A DNA stretch of 64,000 nucleotides, taken from the NCBI GenBank assembly GCA_017643305.1, contig JAEPNQ010000006.1, forward strand, positions 1-64,000, in the 5' to 3' direction. Below, in pieces: positions 46,948-57,364 of this stretch. Position 1 is the first letter of the stretch. Every line of letters starts with the position of its first letter. A program made the translations under genes and the position numbers. The DNA comes from Marinibacterium sp. (GTDB lineage Bacteria; Pseudomonadota; Alphaproteobacteria; Rhodobacterales; Rhodobacteraceae). The notes beneath the pieces are model-generated. The model ran no database searches. It was not told where the DNA came from and saw only the letters and a program-made list of their open reading frames with translations.

Positions 46948-48657
46948 TTAGGATCCGTCTGTGCGGTACCAGTCGGCGATGTTCCACATCTCGGTATCCC
47001 AGACGTTCATCTTGTAGCCGCCCAGAGTTGTCGCGATGGCAGAAACACGGCCGCGGTGTACAAGAGGAACAATCGTGTAGCTGTCTTTGGTCAGCATGTT
47101 GTTCATCTTGATCGCGATCTCGCCCCGCTTGGCGATGTCGCCGGTGCGGGCCAATTCGTCGATCAGCGCATCATAGGTCGGGTCACAGAACCGGTTGATG
47201 TTCTCACCCTGCCACTGCGAAGATGGCTTCGGCTCATTGCCGCAACGGTAGGCCGCCAAATACTGCTGGGGGTCGGTGCCGTTGAAGGTGTTGGCATACA
47301 TTTCCACGTCCGAGTAGAACTTTTGGAACGTGTCAGGCGAACCCGGGTCACCGCCAAAGAAGACCGAGGCCGAGTAGTTGGCCAGGTTGGTTTCAACACC
47401 AATCTCCGACCACCACTGCTTGATCAGCGCCTGGAAGTCCTGACGCACAGCGTTGGTGGATGTCTGGTACTTGATCACCAGCGGCGTGCCGTTGAATTCG
47501 CGGATGCCGTCGCCATCCGTGTCAACTGCACCGGCTTCGTCGAGCAACGCGTTCGCGCCTGCGATATCCTGCGTCATGCAGTAGTCGTTTCCGGCCGCGT
47601 AGTTCGGCGGCGAGGGCACGATGTCACAGGTGACTTTACCCGCCTGGCCATAGCCGATTTCAACCAGCAGCGAGCGGTCGATCGCCAGAGACAGCGCTTC
47701 ACGGATCTTCGGCTCGGTCAGGAACGGGTGCGGCTCTGCCACAGTGGCCCGTGTTTCCGGCGGCAGGTCAGGAGATGGGTTTGTCATGTTCATTTCGAGA
47801 CGCTCAACAAGCGGTCCGAAACCAACCACAACCTTGCCTTTACCGCCTGCTTCCATCTTGGCCAGCACGTCAGGCGCCAGCTGCAGGTTCCAGCCATGGT
47901 CGAATTCACCGGTTTCCATCACGGCACGACCTGCGCCCGTAGCGTCGCCGCCGCCCTTGAAGTTGACCCTCGAGAAGGCCGGCTTGTTCGGGTCACGATA
48001 GTTCGGGTTCATGTCGAACTGGATGACGTCGTTTGGCTTGAATTCCGTAACAACGAAGGGCCCGGTGCCGATGGGACCAAAGTTCTGCTCGGTGCACGAG
48101 GAGGCCTGCGCGCCGACGCAATCCTTGAACTGCGCCATCTGGATGATCGGCGTGTTGGCGCCAACAAATGGGCCGTAGGGGTTTGGCTTGGCGTCCTTGA
48201 AGGTCACCACGATGGTCAGATCGTCAGGTGTTTCAACGCTTGTCACACCGTCGAACTGGCTGAGCTGCGCGCAGCCGCCATCGGGGTTCATGCAGTAGTC
48301 AGCGGTGAATTTTACGTCTGCCGATGTCACGGGCGTGCCGTCGGACCACAGCAGGCCTTCCTGCAGCTTCCACGTGATTGACTTGAGGTCTTCGCTCACG
48401 CCGCCATTGGCCAGCGTCGGAACGCTTTCGGCCAGATACGCAACGATATCGCCGTTTTCATCATACCGCGCGAGCGGTTCGATCACGATTGCAGACGCAT
48501 CCTGGTCCTTTGTCCCGCCGGACAGATATGGGTTCAGGATGGAGGGGGCTTGCCAGTAAATGATGTTGACCGTGCCGTCAGAGCCACGCTCAGCCATGGC
48601 CGCTCCGGCCATCACTGTGCCAGCTGCTGCGCCTAGCAAAAGGGTTCTCAGCTTCAT
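46948..48657 (-). CDS. Peptide ABC transporter solute-binding protein
   Basis: A 569-residue periplasmic SBP_bac_5 protein with a signal peptide (about 1-22, AMA/ER). INIIYWQAPSILNPYL-like start (NIIYWQAPSILNPYLSGG), LWSDGTPVTSADVKFTADY and ALSLAIDRSLLVEIGYG are typical of dipeptide/oligopeptide binding proteins. AAGGAG precedes the ATG at 48657. Several Cys pairs suggest disulfides. It heads the operon with the two permeases; the fused ATPase is divergent at 48925. Confidence 0.9.
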   Translation of the reverse strand: MKLRTLLLGAAAGTVMAGAAMAERGSDGTVNIIYWQAPSILNPYLSGGTKDQDASAIVIEPLARYDENGDIVAYLAESVPTLANGGVSEDLKSITWKLQEGLLWSDGTPVTSADVKFTADYCMNPDGGCAQLSQFDGVTSVETPDDLTIVVTFKDAKPNPYGPFVGANTPIIQMAQFKDCVGAQASSCTEQNFGPIGTGPFVVTEFKPNDVIQFDMNPNYRDPNKPAFSRVNFKGGGDATGAGRAVMETGEFDHGWNLQLAPDVLAKMEAGGKGKVVVGFGPLVERLEMNMTNPSPDLPPETRATVAEPHPFLTEPKIREALSLAIDRSLLVEIGYGQAGKVTCDIVPSPPNYAAGNDYCMTQDIAGANALLDEAGAVDTDGDGIREFNGTPLVIKYQTSTNAVRQDFQALIKQWWSEIGVETNLANYSASVFFGGDPGSPDTFQKFYSDVEMYANTFNGTDPQQYLAAYRCGNEPKPSSQWQGENINRFCDPTYDALIDELARTGDIAKRGEIAIKMNNMLTKDSYTIVPLVHRGRVSAIATTLGGYKMNVWDTEMWNIADWYRTDGS

Positions 48658-48924
48658 TTTACACTCCTTGTTGGACACTTAACTTGTGCCACGGTTTTCC
48701 GCCTCAGGCGGATGCTTGTTCCTGCATTGGGAAAATGCGCAAAATCAAAGCACGATTTTAGGGCGTTCAGCCAAAACGCCAGCATTCCCCCGCAGCGGAT
48801 ATAATGCATCGAAACAGAGTTTTTGGAAAAAGCAAGGGTTGCCGTAGGGAAATCTGGAGGACCGGTTTGACAATGGGCGCGGGCTGGCACTAGCGTTTTC
48901 ATCAACACGCAGGGAGAATTCGTC

Positions 48925-50757
48925 GTGCTGGATCAGACCCAGGATCACCCAATCGCACATATCGACCGGTTGCGCGTCGAGTTTGAAACAAAGGACGGCA
49001 CCGTTGTCGGTGTTGAGGATGTGTCCTTCGATGTCCACCCAGGCGAAACCGTCTGTATCGTCGGCGAATCTGGTTCCGGCAAATCGGTTTCGTCGCTATC
49101 GTTGATGCGTTTGGTGGAGTTTGGCGGAGGAAAAATTGCAGGCGGTCGCCTGATTTTTGATCGCCGCGACGGTGATGAGCTGGATATTGCCTCGGCCGAA
49201 CAAGACCTGATGCGCCACATTCGCGGCAATGAAATCGGCATGATTTTTCAGGAGCCGATGACGGCGCTGAACCCGGTGTTCACTGTAGGCCGCCAGCTGA
49301 CCGAAGGCCTACGTCTGCATATGGGCGCTTCCAAGTCCGATGCAGAGGCCAGCGCTCTGGAATTGCTGCGGCAGGTGCGGATCCCGGAACCTGAACGGCG
49401 GCTGAAACAGTATCCGCACGAATTGTCAGGCGGGATGCGTCAGCGTGTGGTCATAGCCATGGCGCTGGCTTGCGAGCCGCGCCTTCTGATTGCAGATGAA
49501 CCCACCACTGCGCTCGACGTGACCATCCAGGCTGAAATCCTGGCGCTGATGGACCGGCTCAAGCGGGAAACCGGTACGGCCGTGATGTTCATCACTCATG
49601 ACATGGCCGTAGTGGCGCAGATGGCTGACCGTGTGGTTGTCATGTATCGCGGCAACAAGGTCGAAGAAGGGCCCGTTCAGGCGATCTTTGAAAACCCGCA
49701 GCATGATTACACCAAGGCGCTGCTGGCGGCCGTGCCGAAGCTGGGCGAAATGCGTGGCAAGGCCTATCCCGAGCCGATGAAGTTGCTGGGGGCCGAAGAC
49801 CAGACCATCGCGCCGATCACCGGAACCGACGAAAAACTGCTGGAAGTCAAAGGGCTGACCACGCGCTTCCCGGTTAAGGGTGGGTTTTTCCGCCGCACAG
49901 TGGCCAATGTGCATGCGGTCGAAGACGTGTCTTTCACCCTGAACCGGGGGCGCACCTTGTCTCTGGTGGGCGAATCAGGTTGCGGCAAGTCCAGCGCCGG
50001 GCGGTCGATCCTGCGGCTGGTGGAGCCGATGTCCGGGTCCGTCATAATGGGAAGCAAGGACATCCTGTCGCTGGATCCGGAAGCACTGCGCAAGGCGCGG
50101 CAGGACATGCAGATGATCTTTCAGGATCCTTTTGCGTCCTTGAACCCGCAGATGCAGCTGTCGGATCAGGTCGCCGAACCGATGCGCAATTATGATGGTG
50201 TGGCCACGTCCGAGATCATGGATCGCGTCGCTACTCTTTTTGACCGGGTGCATCTGCCGCACAGCTTCATGCGGCGTTTCCCGCACGAACTTTCTGGCGG
50301 TCAACGCCAGCGAATCGCGATTGCGCGCGCACTGGCGCTCAACCCAAAGCTGATCATTGCTGATGAAGCGGTCAGCGCGCTGGATGTGAGCGTACAGGCG
50401 CAGGTGCTGAACCTGATGATGGAACTGCAGGCCGACCTCGGGCTCAGCTATTTGTTCATCAGCCATGATATGGCGGTGGTCGAACGTGTCAGCCACGATG
50501 TGGGCGTGATGTATCTGGGCCGGATCGTCGAAATGGGCCCGCGTGCCCGTGTCTTTGAAAATCCCCAGCACCCCTATACGCAGGCGCTTATGAAGGCCGT
50601 GCCCATCGCCGACCCGCGCAGTCGCAAGTCGGAAAAGGATCTGAATTTCAAACCCATTCCGTCCCCGATCCACCCGCTGGGCTATGAACCCGCGCGGTCT
50701 CAATACAACGAGGTCGAGCCGGGGCATTACGTTCTGACCACGGACAGCGGGTATTGA
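48925..50757 (+). CDS. Peptide ABC transporter, two ATPase domains fused (DppD-DppF type)
   Basis: A 610-residue protein with two complete nucleotide-binding domains. Domain 1: Walker A GESGSGKS, signature LSGGMRQR, Walker [10 protein letters not shown]. Domain 2: [25 protein letters not shown]. Each ends with the peptide-transporter C-terminal extension ([15 protein letters not shown] and [15 protein letters not shown]). GTG start. The layout equals GsiA-type fused ATPases and would power the permease pair encoded divergently. Confidence 0.93.
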   Translation: MLDQTQDHPIAHIDRLRVEFETKDGTVVGVEDVSFDVHPGETVCIVGESGSGKSVSSLSLMRLVEFGGGKIAGGRLIFDRRDGDELDIASAEQDLMRHIRGNEIGMIFQEPMTALNPVFTVGRQLTEGLRLHMGASKSDAEASALELLRQVRIPEPERRLKQYPHELSGGMRQRVVIAMALACEPRLLIADEPTTALDVTIQAEILALMDRLKRETGTAVMFITHDMAVVAQMADRVVVMYRGNKVEEGPVQAIFENPQHDYTKALLAAVPKLGEMRGKAYPEPMKLLGAEDQTIAPITGTDEKLLEVKGLTTRFPVKGGFFRRTVANVHAVEDVSFTLNRGRTLSLVGESGCGKSSAGRSILRLVEPMSGSVIMGSKDILSLDPEALRKARQDMQMIFQDPFASLNPQMQLSDQVAEPMRNYDGVATSEIMDRVATLFDRVHLPHSFMRRFPHELSGGQRQRIAIARALALNPKLIIADEAVSALDVSVQAQVLNLMMELQADLGLSYLFISHDMAVVERVSHDVGVMYLGRIVEMGPRARVFENPQHPYTQALMKAVPIADPRSRKSEKDLNFKPIPSPIHPLGYEPARSQYNEVEPGHYVLTTDSGY

Positions 50758-50804
50758 GAATGGTCGCGGGGTATCGCTGCGGTTCCGTCCAAGGAGAACA
50801 GTGA

Positions 50805-51801
50805 TTGCCACGCCAGCCCCTGTTCATTCATTGCGGATTGCACAAGACCGGATCAACCGCGTTGCAGGCAGACCTTGCGCAACTTGCGCAGCCGCCAGAG
50901 CGCGCGGGGCTTTATCTGCCACAAACCCATTCAAAGCGACGTGGTGCGCATCACTGGCTCGCGCATTCGCTTTGGGGGGCCGCGTGTTTTCCGCAAGCGA
51001 GCTGCTCAGTTTGATGTCCTGTCGGCGGAACTCACGCAAGTAGCTTGTGATGCTTATTGTGTGTCCAGCGAGGATTTTGAAACTCTCCTAATGCGACCCG
51101 CCGCCATGGCCCGCATCGCCGAACTAACGGACCGGATTGAAGCCCAACCCATTTTTGTCATCTACCTGCGCAGCCAGACGTCCTACTTTGAAAGCCTGTA
51201 TCTGCAATTGCTCCGTGCGGGGCTCAGCGCAAATGTTCAGCAGGTTTTAGACGATGTGCTCTCCGATGGCGCCTAAGCCTACTGGAAGTGGATTTTTCAT
51301 TTCGATTACCGCAGGGTTGTCGAGGCGCTGGAACAATCCAATACCCGGTTCATCCTTAGAAACTATCACGACCTGAAGAGTGAACATATCACCGTTGATT
51401 TTCTGACAGCAATTGGGCAGGAGGATGTTATGCGCCATCTATCCGAACAACCGGCGTCCAACCCTACTAGGTTGACCAGGAATCTGGAACGGTTTGCCCG
51501 GAACCAGCCCGGTCAGACGAAAATTGCTCAAGTTGAGGAACTGGACCAACTTCTCAATAACCGTCGTCCCGGTTTGTCGCCGCAGATAGCGCGGCGACTG
51601 CGGGACCAGTTCGCGGAAGGCAATGCGTGGTTGGTCCGTAAATACGGGTGCGAATTGCCGGCTGATATCGAGCCTCCACCACCTGAAACACCCATTTTGG
51701 AGAATGTATTCAGCTCGCGCACCTTGGACTGGGTCGCGGCAGCAGAAAGTGCTGAAAATTTATCTTGGGGCGGACCGCCTGACGGTTGGTTTCACAAATA
51801 G
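50805..51801 (+). pseudogene. Sulfotransferase-like gene broken by frameshift and stop
   Basis: A TTG at 50805 with AAGGAG upstream begins LPRQPLFIHCGLHKTGSTAL, the PAPS 5'-phosphosulfate loop of bacterial sulfotransferase-like proteins. In this frame coding ends soon after AHSLWG. Coding resumes one frame over as GPRVFRKRAAQFDVLSAELT, with the switch inside a run of six G (50974-50979), where five G would keep frame. Further on TAA (51274-51276) interrupts LSDGA*AYWKW, and the frame then runs to 51801. Two lesions make an inactive gene likely. It directly follows the ATPase gene by 47 nt. Confidence 0.7.
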
Positions 51802-51909
51802 CTGGACCGGCGCAAGACTGTGTGTGAAACAATTGCAGAGCCATGAATGCCTGCTGCGGAAACTACCTGTTTCGGCTCGCCTGACTGCAAAAAAGCCCGG
51901 AAGACTGCC

Positions 51910-53076
51910 ATGACCACCCGCCTTTCCCCCCGAGACATCCTTGCCAAGCTCGTATCCTTCCCCACCGTATCGCGGGACACCAACCTGCCGCTGGTAGACT
52001 GGGTAGAGGAGTATTTGGCCTCCCACGGTATTGAAAGCCACCGCTGGCCGGACCCCGACCAGCCGCACAAGGCCGCGCTGTTTGCCCATGTCGGTCCGTG
52101 GGAAGAAGGCGCGGTTGTGCTCAGCGGTCACACGGATGTGGTGCCCGTCGATGGCCAGCCCTGGACCAGCGACCCGTTTGTTCTTACCGAACGGGAAGGC
52201 AAGCTTTACGGGCGCGGGGCCACGGACATGAAAGGCTATGACGCACTGGCCATCTGGGCGTTGGTTGAAGCGCAATACAGCGATCTGAAAACCCCGCTGC
52301 AACTGGCTTTGAGCTTCGATGAAGAGGTGGGCTGCACCGGTGCGCCGCCGATGATCGAAGCAATGCAGCCCGTCTTGCCCAAAGGCGCAGCTGTGATCGT
52401 GGGCGAGCCGTCGATGATGCAGGCAGTTACGGGCCACAAGGGTGGGCAAGGGTTCTGGGTCGATGTCTGGGGTTTTGAGGTCCACAGTTCCATCATGCAC
52501 ACGGGCGTCAACGCGATCATGGAGGCCGCAAAGATCATAGCATGGTCAAATGACGTTAACGCGGCGGAACAGGCCAAAACCCCCAGCCCGGTCGCAGCGA
52601 TGTTCGATCCGCCTTGGACCTCGCTCCATACCGGGTTGATCGAAGGTGGTACTGCGGCAAACATCACGGCCAAACATTGCCGTTTCGACATAGGTTACCG
52701 CGCATTGCCGGACGCTGACAAGGCAGCCTGGAGTCAGATGATTCTCGACAAGGTTCGGGAGGTCGAGGCCGAGATGCAGGCTGTCCACCCCGAAGCCCGC
52801 ATCGAAGTGGATGCACGGTTCGGTGTGCCGGGGCTGGTACCGGAAGAAAATGGCATAGCCGAAGGCCTCGTTCGCGCCATCACCGGAGATAACGCGACAC
52901 ATGTCGTCAGCTACGGCACCGAGGCTGGCCAGTTCCAGGAGGCAGGCTATTCCGCCGTTGTTTGTGGTCCGGGCGACATCGCGCAGGCCCATCAGCCTGA
53001 CGAATTCATAACGCTGACACAGTTCGAAGCGGGCCAGGATTTCATGTGCAAATTGGTGGCTCGACTGGCGGACTGA
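51910..53076 (+). CDS. argE: M20 peptidase, acetylornithine deacetylase-type
   Basis: A 388-residue zinc hydrolase. GHTDVVPVDGQPW holds the first metal His/Asp, GRGATDMKGYDAL the bridging Asp, and FDEEVGCTGA the catalytic Glu pair. HTGLIEGGTAANITAKHC is typical of ArgE. It would remove the acetyl group from N-acetylornithine; other acyl amino acids are possible. The start at 51910 (MTTRLSPRDIL) has a weak purine-rich site; the frame from 51847 includes non-conserved residues. Confidence 0.88.
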   Translation: MTTRLSPRDILAKLVSFPTVSRDTNLPLVDWVEEYLASHGIESHRWPDPDQPHKAALFAHVGPWEEGAVVLSGHTDVVPVDGQPWTSDPFVLTEREGKLYGRGATDMKGYDALAIWALVEAQYSDLKTPLQLALSFDEEVGCTGAPPMIEAMQPVLPKGAAVIVGEPSMMQAVTGHKGGQGFWVDVWGFEVHSSIMHTGVNAIMEAAKIIAWSNDVNAAEQAKTPSPVAAMFDPPWTSLHTGLIEGGTAANITAKHCRFDIGYRALPDADKAAWSQMILDKVREVEAEMQAVHPEARIEVDARFGVPGLVPEENGIAEGLVRAITGDNATHVVSYGTEAGQFQEAGYSAVVCGPGDIAQAHQPDEFITLTQFEAGQDFMCKLVARLAD

Positions 53077-53151
53077 CACCTGCTGCAGCATTGCAGTGGT
53101 TTTTGCCGTGCTTTTCCTCGCAAGGTTGGGCCCGTTCAAGGGAGACACGAT

Positions 53152-54156
53152 ATGGTCTGTAACTTGTTGAGTGCGGCTGCTCTTGCGCTGGTTGCAATCT
53201 CCGCCGCTGCGGAGGATGACACCCGCACACAAATAGTGCGTTTCGCGCCCGGGACCTCGGGTGCCACGATCCAGGACCAGATCACCGGTTACGAAGTGGT
53301 GCGTTATGTTCTGGGTGCTTCGGTAGGCCAGCGCATGACCATTGCCCTGACCACCGGTCACACTTCGACCTATTTCAATGCTGTTCAGCCCAGTGCCCCT
53401 CAGGGTCCGGCGCTGGCCAGTAGTGAAATGGCGGGGACCAACCCGATGGTACCGGATCTCAACCGGTTTGACGGCGTCATGCCCGAGACTGGCGATTACG
53501 TGATCGAAGTCTGGATGTACCGGTCCGCCGCACGCCGGGGCGATGTGGCTGATTTCACGCTGGACATCGCGATCGGCGCCGGTGCCGCTGCGGCCGCTGG
53601 ATCGTCGGATGAAGCCGATAGCCTGTCCAGCGGACCGGACTGGTGGGAGGTGCGCGTGGGTAGCACACTGAATGTGCATTCAGCGCCGTCGACCTCTGCC
53701 CCGACCGTTGGGCGTCTGCCAAATGGCCTGGTGGTTGAAAACCGCGGCTGCCAGATGGCCGAAGGGCGCAAATGGTGCCAGATCGCCTATGGCGATGCCG
53801 CCGGCTGGGTCGCGGGCGAATATCTGGTCGAAATTGCGGCGCCCGCCATAGCAGGTGGTGGTGACGTCAAGGTGCCAGGAACCGAATACAATGCTACCGG
53901 CCAGATCCCCTGTGCCACCGCGCCCAGCATGCCCATGGCCCAATGCGACTTTGGTGTAATCCGCCGGGGCAACGGGGACGCGACCGTAGTGGTCACGTTG
54001 CCGGGTGGCGGCCAGCGCTATCTCTATTTCGACGGCAATGCGTCGTCTTCGGACGGTGGTCACACGGTTTGGGAACGGACCGGTGATCTCAACCGCATTT
54101 CAGTCGAAGATGAGGAGCGGTATGAAATTCCGGATGCTGTGCGGTACGGTGGTTAG
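53152..54156 (+). CDS. Exported protein with a bacterial SH3 domain
   Basis: A 334-residue protein with a signal peptide (1-20). The first half is a beta-rich domain of the kind seen in roseobacterial periplasmic proteins (YEVVRYVLGASVGQRMTIAL, GDYVIEVWMYRSAARRG). Around 165-225 is an SH3b domain (LNVHSAPSTSAPTVGRLPNG and GDAAGWVAGEYL). The C-terminal part resembles PliI-like or conserved envelope modules (CDFGVIRRGNGDATVVVTLP). Role probably in the periplasm; substrate unknown. Confidence 0.78.
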   Translation: MVCNLLSAAALALVAISAAAEDDTRTQIVRFAPGTSGATIQDQITGYEVVRYVLGASVGQRMTIALTTGHTSTYFNAVQPSAPQGPALASSEMAGTNPMVPDLNRFDGVMPETGDYVIEVWMYRSAARRGDVADFTLDIAIGAGAAAAAGSSDEADSLSSGPDWWEVRVGSTLNVHSAPSTSAPTVGRLPNGLVVENRGCQMAEGRKWCQIAYGDAAGWVAGEYLVEIAAPAIAGGGDVKVPGTEYNATGQIPCATAPSMPMAQCDFGVIRRGNGDATVVVTLPGGGQRYLYFDGNASSSDGGHTVWERTGDLNRISVEDEERYEIPDAVRYGG

Positions 54157-54283
54157 GAAATCGGCAGTGATCTGGGCGGATTGCGACTGAAGACGGCCAA
54201 TCTATTGCACCGGCTTTGTGGTTGGATAAGGTGTCGTCGGCTCCGCCGATTAGCACAAGCCAAACACCGGAGAGACGCAAAAC

Positions 54284-55636
54284 ATGACCTTTCCCTTGAC
54301 CCTGCCGGCAATGCCGGAACACGGCGGCGAACTGCCTGAGCGCGCCGATGTGGTTGTGATTGGCGGTGGTGTTGCCGGTGTGTCTGCCGCGCTATTTTTG
54401 CGGCAGAAGGGTCTGCGTGTGGTATTGCTGGAGAAGGGCCGGATCGCTGCAGAGCAATCGTCCCGCAACTGGGGCTGGGTCCGGGTACAGGGGCGCGATC
54501 CAGCGGAAATTCCCATCGCACTCGAAGCCCAGCAGCGTTGGATCGATCTGGAGGACCGGGCTGGTGGCCGCATGGGGGTGAGGCGTGTCGGCGTGACCTA
54601 TCTCGCCGATGATGAAAAGCAGGCCGAAGCCTTTCACGACTGGTTGAAACTTGCCGAGGCGCACCAGCTCGACAGCCATTTCATCGACCGCGATGCACTG
54701 CGCGATCATCTGCCCCAGGCCAAGGCCAGTTGGGCGGGCGCGATGTTCACGCCGTCAGATATGAAGGCAGAGCCCTGGGTTGCCGTGCCCGAACTGGGCC
54801 GCATGGCCGCCGAAGATGGCGTGGACCTGCGCGAAGCCTGCGCAGCCCGTGCGCTGGACATGCAGGGCGGGCACGTGACGGGCGTGTTCACCGAAGCGGG
54901 GCGCATTGCCACTGATACCGTTGTGCTGGCCGCCGGGGCGTGGTCGCGGCTGTTTCTGAAACGCCATGGCGTCACGATCCCGCAACTGGCGGTACGTTCG
55001 AGCGCCATGGCCACCGGGCCACTGCCCGAGGTGTTCGGCGGTGCGGCGGCGGATGGCACGCTCTCGTTCCGGCGCAGGTCCGATGGCGGTTACACCGTGA
55101 CGCCCGCGGGTTATTCGGAACTGTTTATCGGTCCTGCTTCCTTTGCGTCCTTCAAGGATTACCTGCCTGTCATCCTGAAACCCGGTGAATACAATTACCA
55201 CCTGCGCGGGCCCGCGCCACGCGGCTACCCCGACGCCTGGAGCACCCCGCGCAAATGGGCTGAAGATGAGGAAAGCCCGTTTGAACGTATGCGCATCCTC
55301 AACCCTGACCCGAACCGTCGCAAACTGGACGAGGTACAGGCCAAGTTTTCGCAGATCTTCCCCAGCGCAGGCGACGTGCAAATCCAGGCACGCTGGGCAG
55401 GCATGATCGATGCATTGCCGGACCTGGTGCCGGTGGTGGATCATGTGGAGCAACTGCCGGGGCTGGTGGTCTGCACGGGGCTCAGCGGGCATGGGTTTGG
55501 CATCGGCCCGGCCTATGGTCGTATTGTCGCTGATCTGGTCACTGGTGGGATGGTTGGCCATGATCTGCAAGCGTTGCGCATGTCGCGGTTTTATGATGGC
55601 ACCCGTTTGGTCCCGACTGAGGCGTCGTCGATCTGA
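54284..55636 (+). CDS. FAD-dependent oxidoreductase, DAO family (PuuB-like)
   Basis: A 450-residue D-amino acid oxidase-fold protein. ADVVVIGGGVAGVSAALFLR binds FAD; EQSSRNWGWVRVQGRD is typical of the gamma-glutamylputrescine oxidase/glycine oxidase group; the C-terminal GLSGHGFGIGPAYGRIVADL closes the FAD site. It likely oxidises a secondary or primary amine or amino acid. It stands alone, with a paired-hairpin element 45 nt downstream. Confidence 0.85.
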   Translation: MTFPLTLPAMPEHGGELPERADVVVIGGGVAGVSAALFLRQKGLRVVLLEKGRIAAEQSSRNWGWVRVQGRDPAEIPIALEAQQRWIDLEDRAGGRMGVRRVGVTYLADDEKQAEAFHDWLKLAEAHQLDSHFIDRDALRDHLPQAKASWAGAMFTPSDMKAEPWVAVPELGRMAAEDGVDLREACAARALDMQGGHVTGVFTEAGRIATDTVVLAAGAWSRLFLKRHGVTIPQLAVRSSAMATGPLPEVFGGAAADGTLSFRRRSDGGYTVTPAGYSELFIGPASFASFKDYLPVILKPGEYNYHLRGPAPRGYPDAWSTPRKWAEDEESPFERMRILNPDPNRRKLDEVQAKFSQIFPSAGDVQIQARWAGMIDALPDLVPVVDHVEQLPGLVVCTGLSGHGFGIGPAYGRIVADLVTGGMVGHDLQALRMSRFYDGTRLVPTEASSI

Positions 55637-55680
55637 GCCGCGGTCCTTCGGAACAGCGGGGTCGGGTGAGATGCACGCAA

Positions 55681-55724
55681 CCGGAAACTTTGAAAGTTTC
55701 CGGTCCGAAACTTTCAAAGAAATC
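55681..55724 (+). repeat. Paired-hairpin element, copy C
   Basis: CCGGAAACTT-TGA-AAGTTTCCGG (55681-55703) is a perfect 10-bp stem. After a TCC linker comes GAAACTTTCAAAGAAATC, a weaker second hairpin. Same layout as 36086-36126 and 62607-62649. Confidence 0.6.
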
Positions 55725-55768
55725 AGCACCGCCTCAATGCTCTGAAACCATTTAAAATTTCTAACTGA

Positions 55769-56020
55769 ACAGAAAATTGTCTCGGTCAGATCCGCCTTGA
55801 ATATACTCTCGAGCCCGATCTGCGATGTCCCGCCAGTTTTCATCAGCGTCCCTTCGGCTTCGGCCGTAGCCGCGGCCAGAATGTCGTTGAAATCTGCAAG
55901 GTTCGTCACAGCCGACAGATCGATCACATCATCATCCACGGCGAAATCGGTGACCCGGTCTTTGCAATGCCCGTCTTCAAAGACAAAAAAGTCATCTCCG
56001 TCGCCGCTGGTCAGCAGTGT
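55769..56020 (-). pseudogene. C-terminal remnant of an RTX/Ca-binding exoprotein
   Basis: On the minus strand LTSGDGDDFFVFEDGHCKDR, VTDFAVDDDVIDLSAV and LESIFKADLTETIF match the end of serralysin-type RTX proteins: last nonapeptide, the D.I.DF....D.IDLS region, and the type I secretion tail. There is no start, no full repeat array and no proper stop, so it is a scrap of a larger gene. The remainder of 55637-56355 holds only the hairpin element and AT-rich DNA. Confidence 0.6.
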
Positions 56021-56355
56021 TGCCGCTGCCGCCCCTGATGGCTTTGATCGCAAAGACAAAGCCCGGATCGCCCCTGTTGTTGGAAAGGATAAAAGCCGGT
56101 AACAGGTCGACATAAAATGTCTTATCCCATCCGCCAGGCTCAGCGTGTCGTAGCCTACATCGCAGAGTACGGGAACAGCATTATAATTAATGAAACCACC
56201 CCGATCCAACTTGGTCAGCCACAACTGAATTTTCTTTCGAGTAAACAAAAAAACCAACTTGGCACCATCAGTCCAGTTAGGCTCGGTGCTTTCGCTTGCA
56301 GGGACTTGCCGATAGTCTTTGGCTAAGTTTTGTTTCAGTATTTTGAGAGTCGACC

Positions 56356-57354
56356 ATGCCTAAGGACAGCTCCGCCACCGCCCGCACCCAGATCGACGTC
56401 CTGCGCGACCGGATGGGCGAGGCGATCATCGGCCAGCGGGAGGTGATCGAACGGCTGATCATCGGGCTTCTGGCCAATGGCAACCTGCTGGTCGAGGGTT
56501 TGCCCGGTCTGGCCAAAACGCGGGCGATCAAGGCGCTGGCCAAGAACTTGGAGTGCGATTTTTCGCGCATCCAGTTCACGCCTGATCTGCTGCCATCGGA
56601 CGTGACCGGTACAGAGGTCTATCACCAGACGGCAGAGGGCGCGGCCTTTCGGTTCGAGCAAGGGCCGATCTTTGCCAATGTTGTGCTAGCGGATGAGATC
56701 AACCGCGCCCCCGCCAAGGTGCAGGCCGCGCTGCTGGAGGCCATGGAAGAACGCCAGGTCACGGTCGCGGGCAAAACACATATATTGCCGCCGCTGTTCA
56801 TGGTGATGGCCACACAAAACCCGGTGGAGCAGGAAGGCACCTATCCGCTGCCCGAAGCTCAGATGGACCGTTTCCTGATGCATGTGATGATTACTTATCC
56901 GCCGGTTGAAGATGAGGTGAAAGTGATCCGCCTGGTGCGGGACGAAGAGATCGCCGCCGGGGGCGGCGGACCGAAAAAGGAAAAGCCACCTGCGATCCCG
57001 CAATCGGTGGTTTTTGAGGCGCATACGGCCATTGGCCAGATCCATGTGTCGGATGCGATGGAGCGCTACATGGCCGATCTGGTGGATGCCACGCGCTTTC
57101 CCGACCGTTTTGGTGATGACCTGAAACGCTGGATCGAAATCGGCGCCTCCCCCCGTGGATCGCTGGCTCTCGACCGCTGCGGGCGCACCCATGCCTGGCT
57201 GCGCGGCCGCGACTATGTGGACCCAGAAGACATACGGGCCATAGCGCCGGACGTCCTGCGCCACCGGCTGGGACTGAGCCATGAGGCGCAGGGTGAAGGC
57301 ATTGGTGCCGACAACGTGGTGGCCGAACTGCTGCGCCAGGTGGCGCTGCCCTGA
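56356..57354 (+). CDS. MoxR-family AAA+ ATPase
   Basis: A 332-residue ATPase. Walker A-like GLPGLAKTRAIKAL has Ala for Gly in GKT, as some MoxR proteins do; Walker B is VLADEINRAPAKVQ, sensor 1 ATQNP and the lid GASPRGSLALDRCGR. MoxR proteins act as chaperones with VWA-domain partners, encoded right downstream here. First gene of a six-gene operon; the next start is 10 nt on. Confidence 0.93.
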   Translation: MPKDSSATARTQIDVLRDRMGEAIIGQREVIERLIIGLLANGNLLVEGLPGLAKTRAIKALAKNLECDFSRIQFTPDLLPSDVTGTEVYHQTAEGAAFRFEQGPIFANVVLADEINRAPAKVQAALLEAMEERQVTVAGKTHILPPLFMVMATQNPVEQEGTYPLPEAQMDRFLMHVMITYPPVEDEVKVIRLVRDEEIAAGGGGPKKEKPPAIPQSVVFEAHTAIGQIHVSDAMERYMADLVDATRFPDRFGDDLKRWIEIGASPRGSLALDRCGRTHAWLRGRDYVDPEDIRAIAPDVLRHRLGLSHEAQGEGIGADNVVAELLRQVALP

Positions 57355-57364
57355 GGCCGCACAG

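Noticed and set aside
54755-55640. Continuation of the RTX-like minus-strand frame under the DAO gene
   Set aside because: Only 55769-56020 resembles a protein family; the rest is antisense to a clear oxidoreductase gene.
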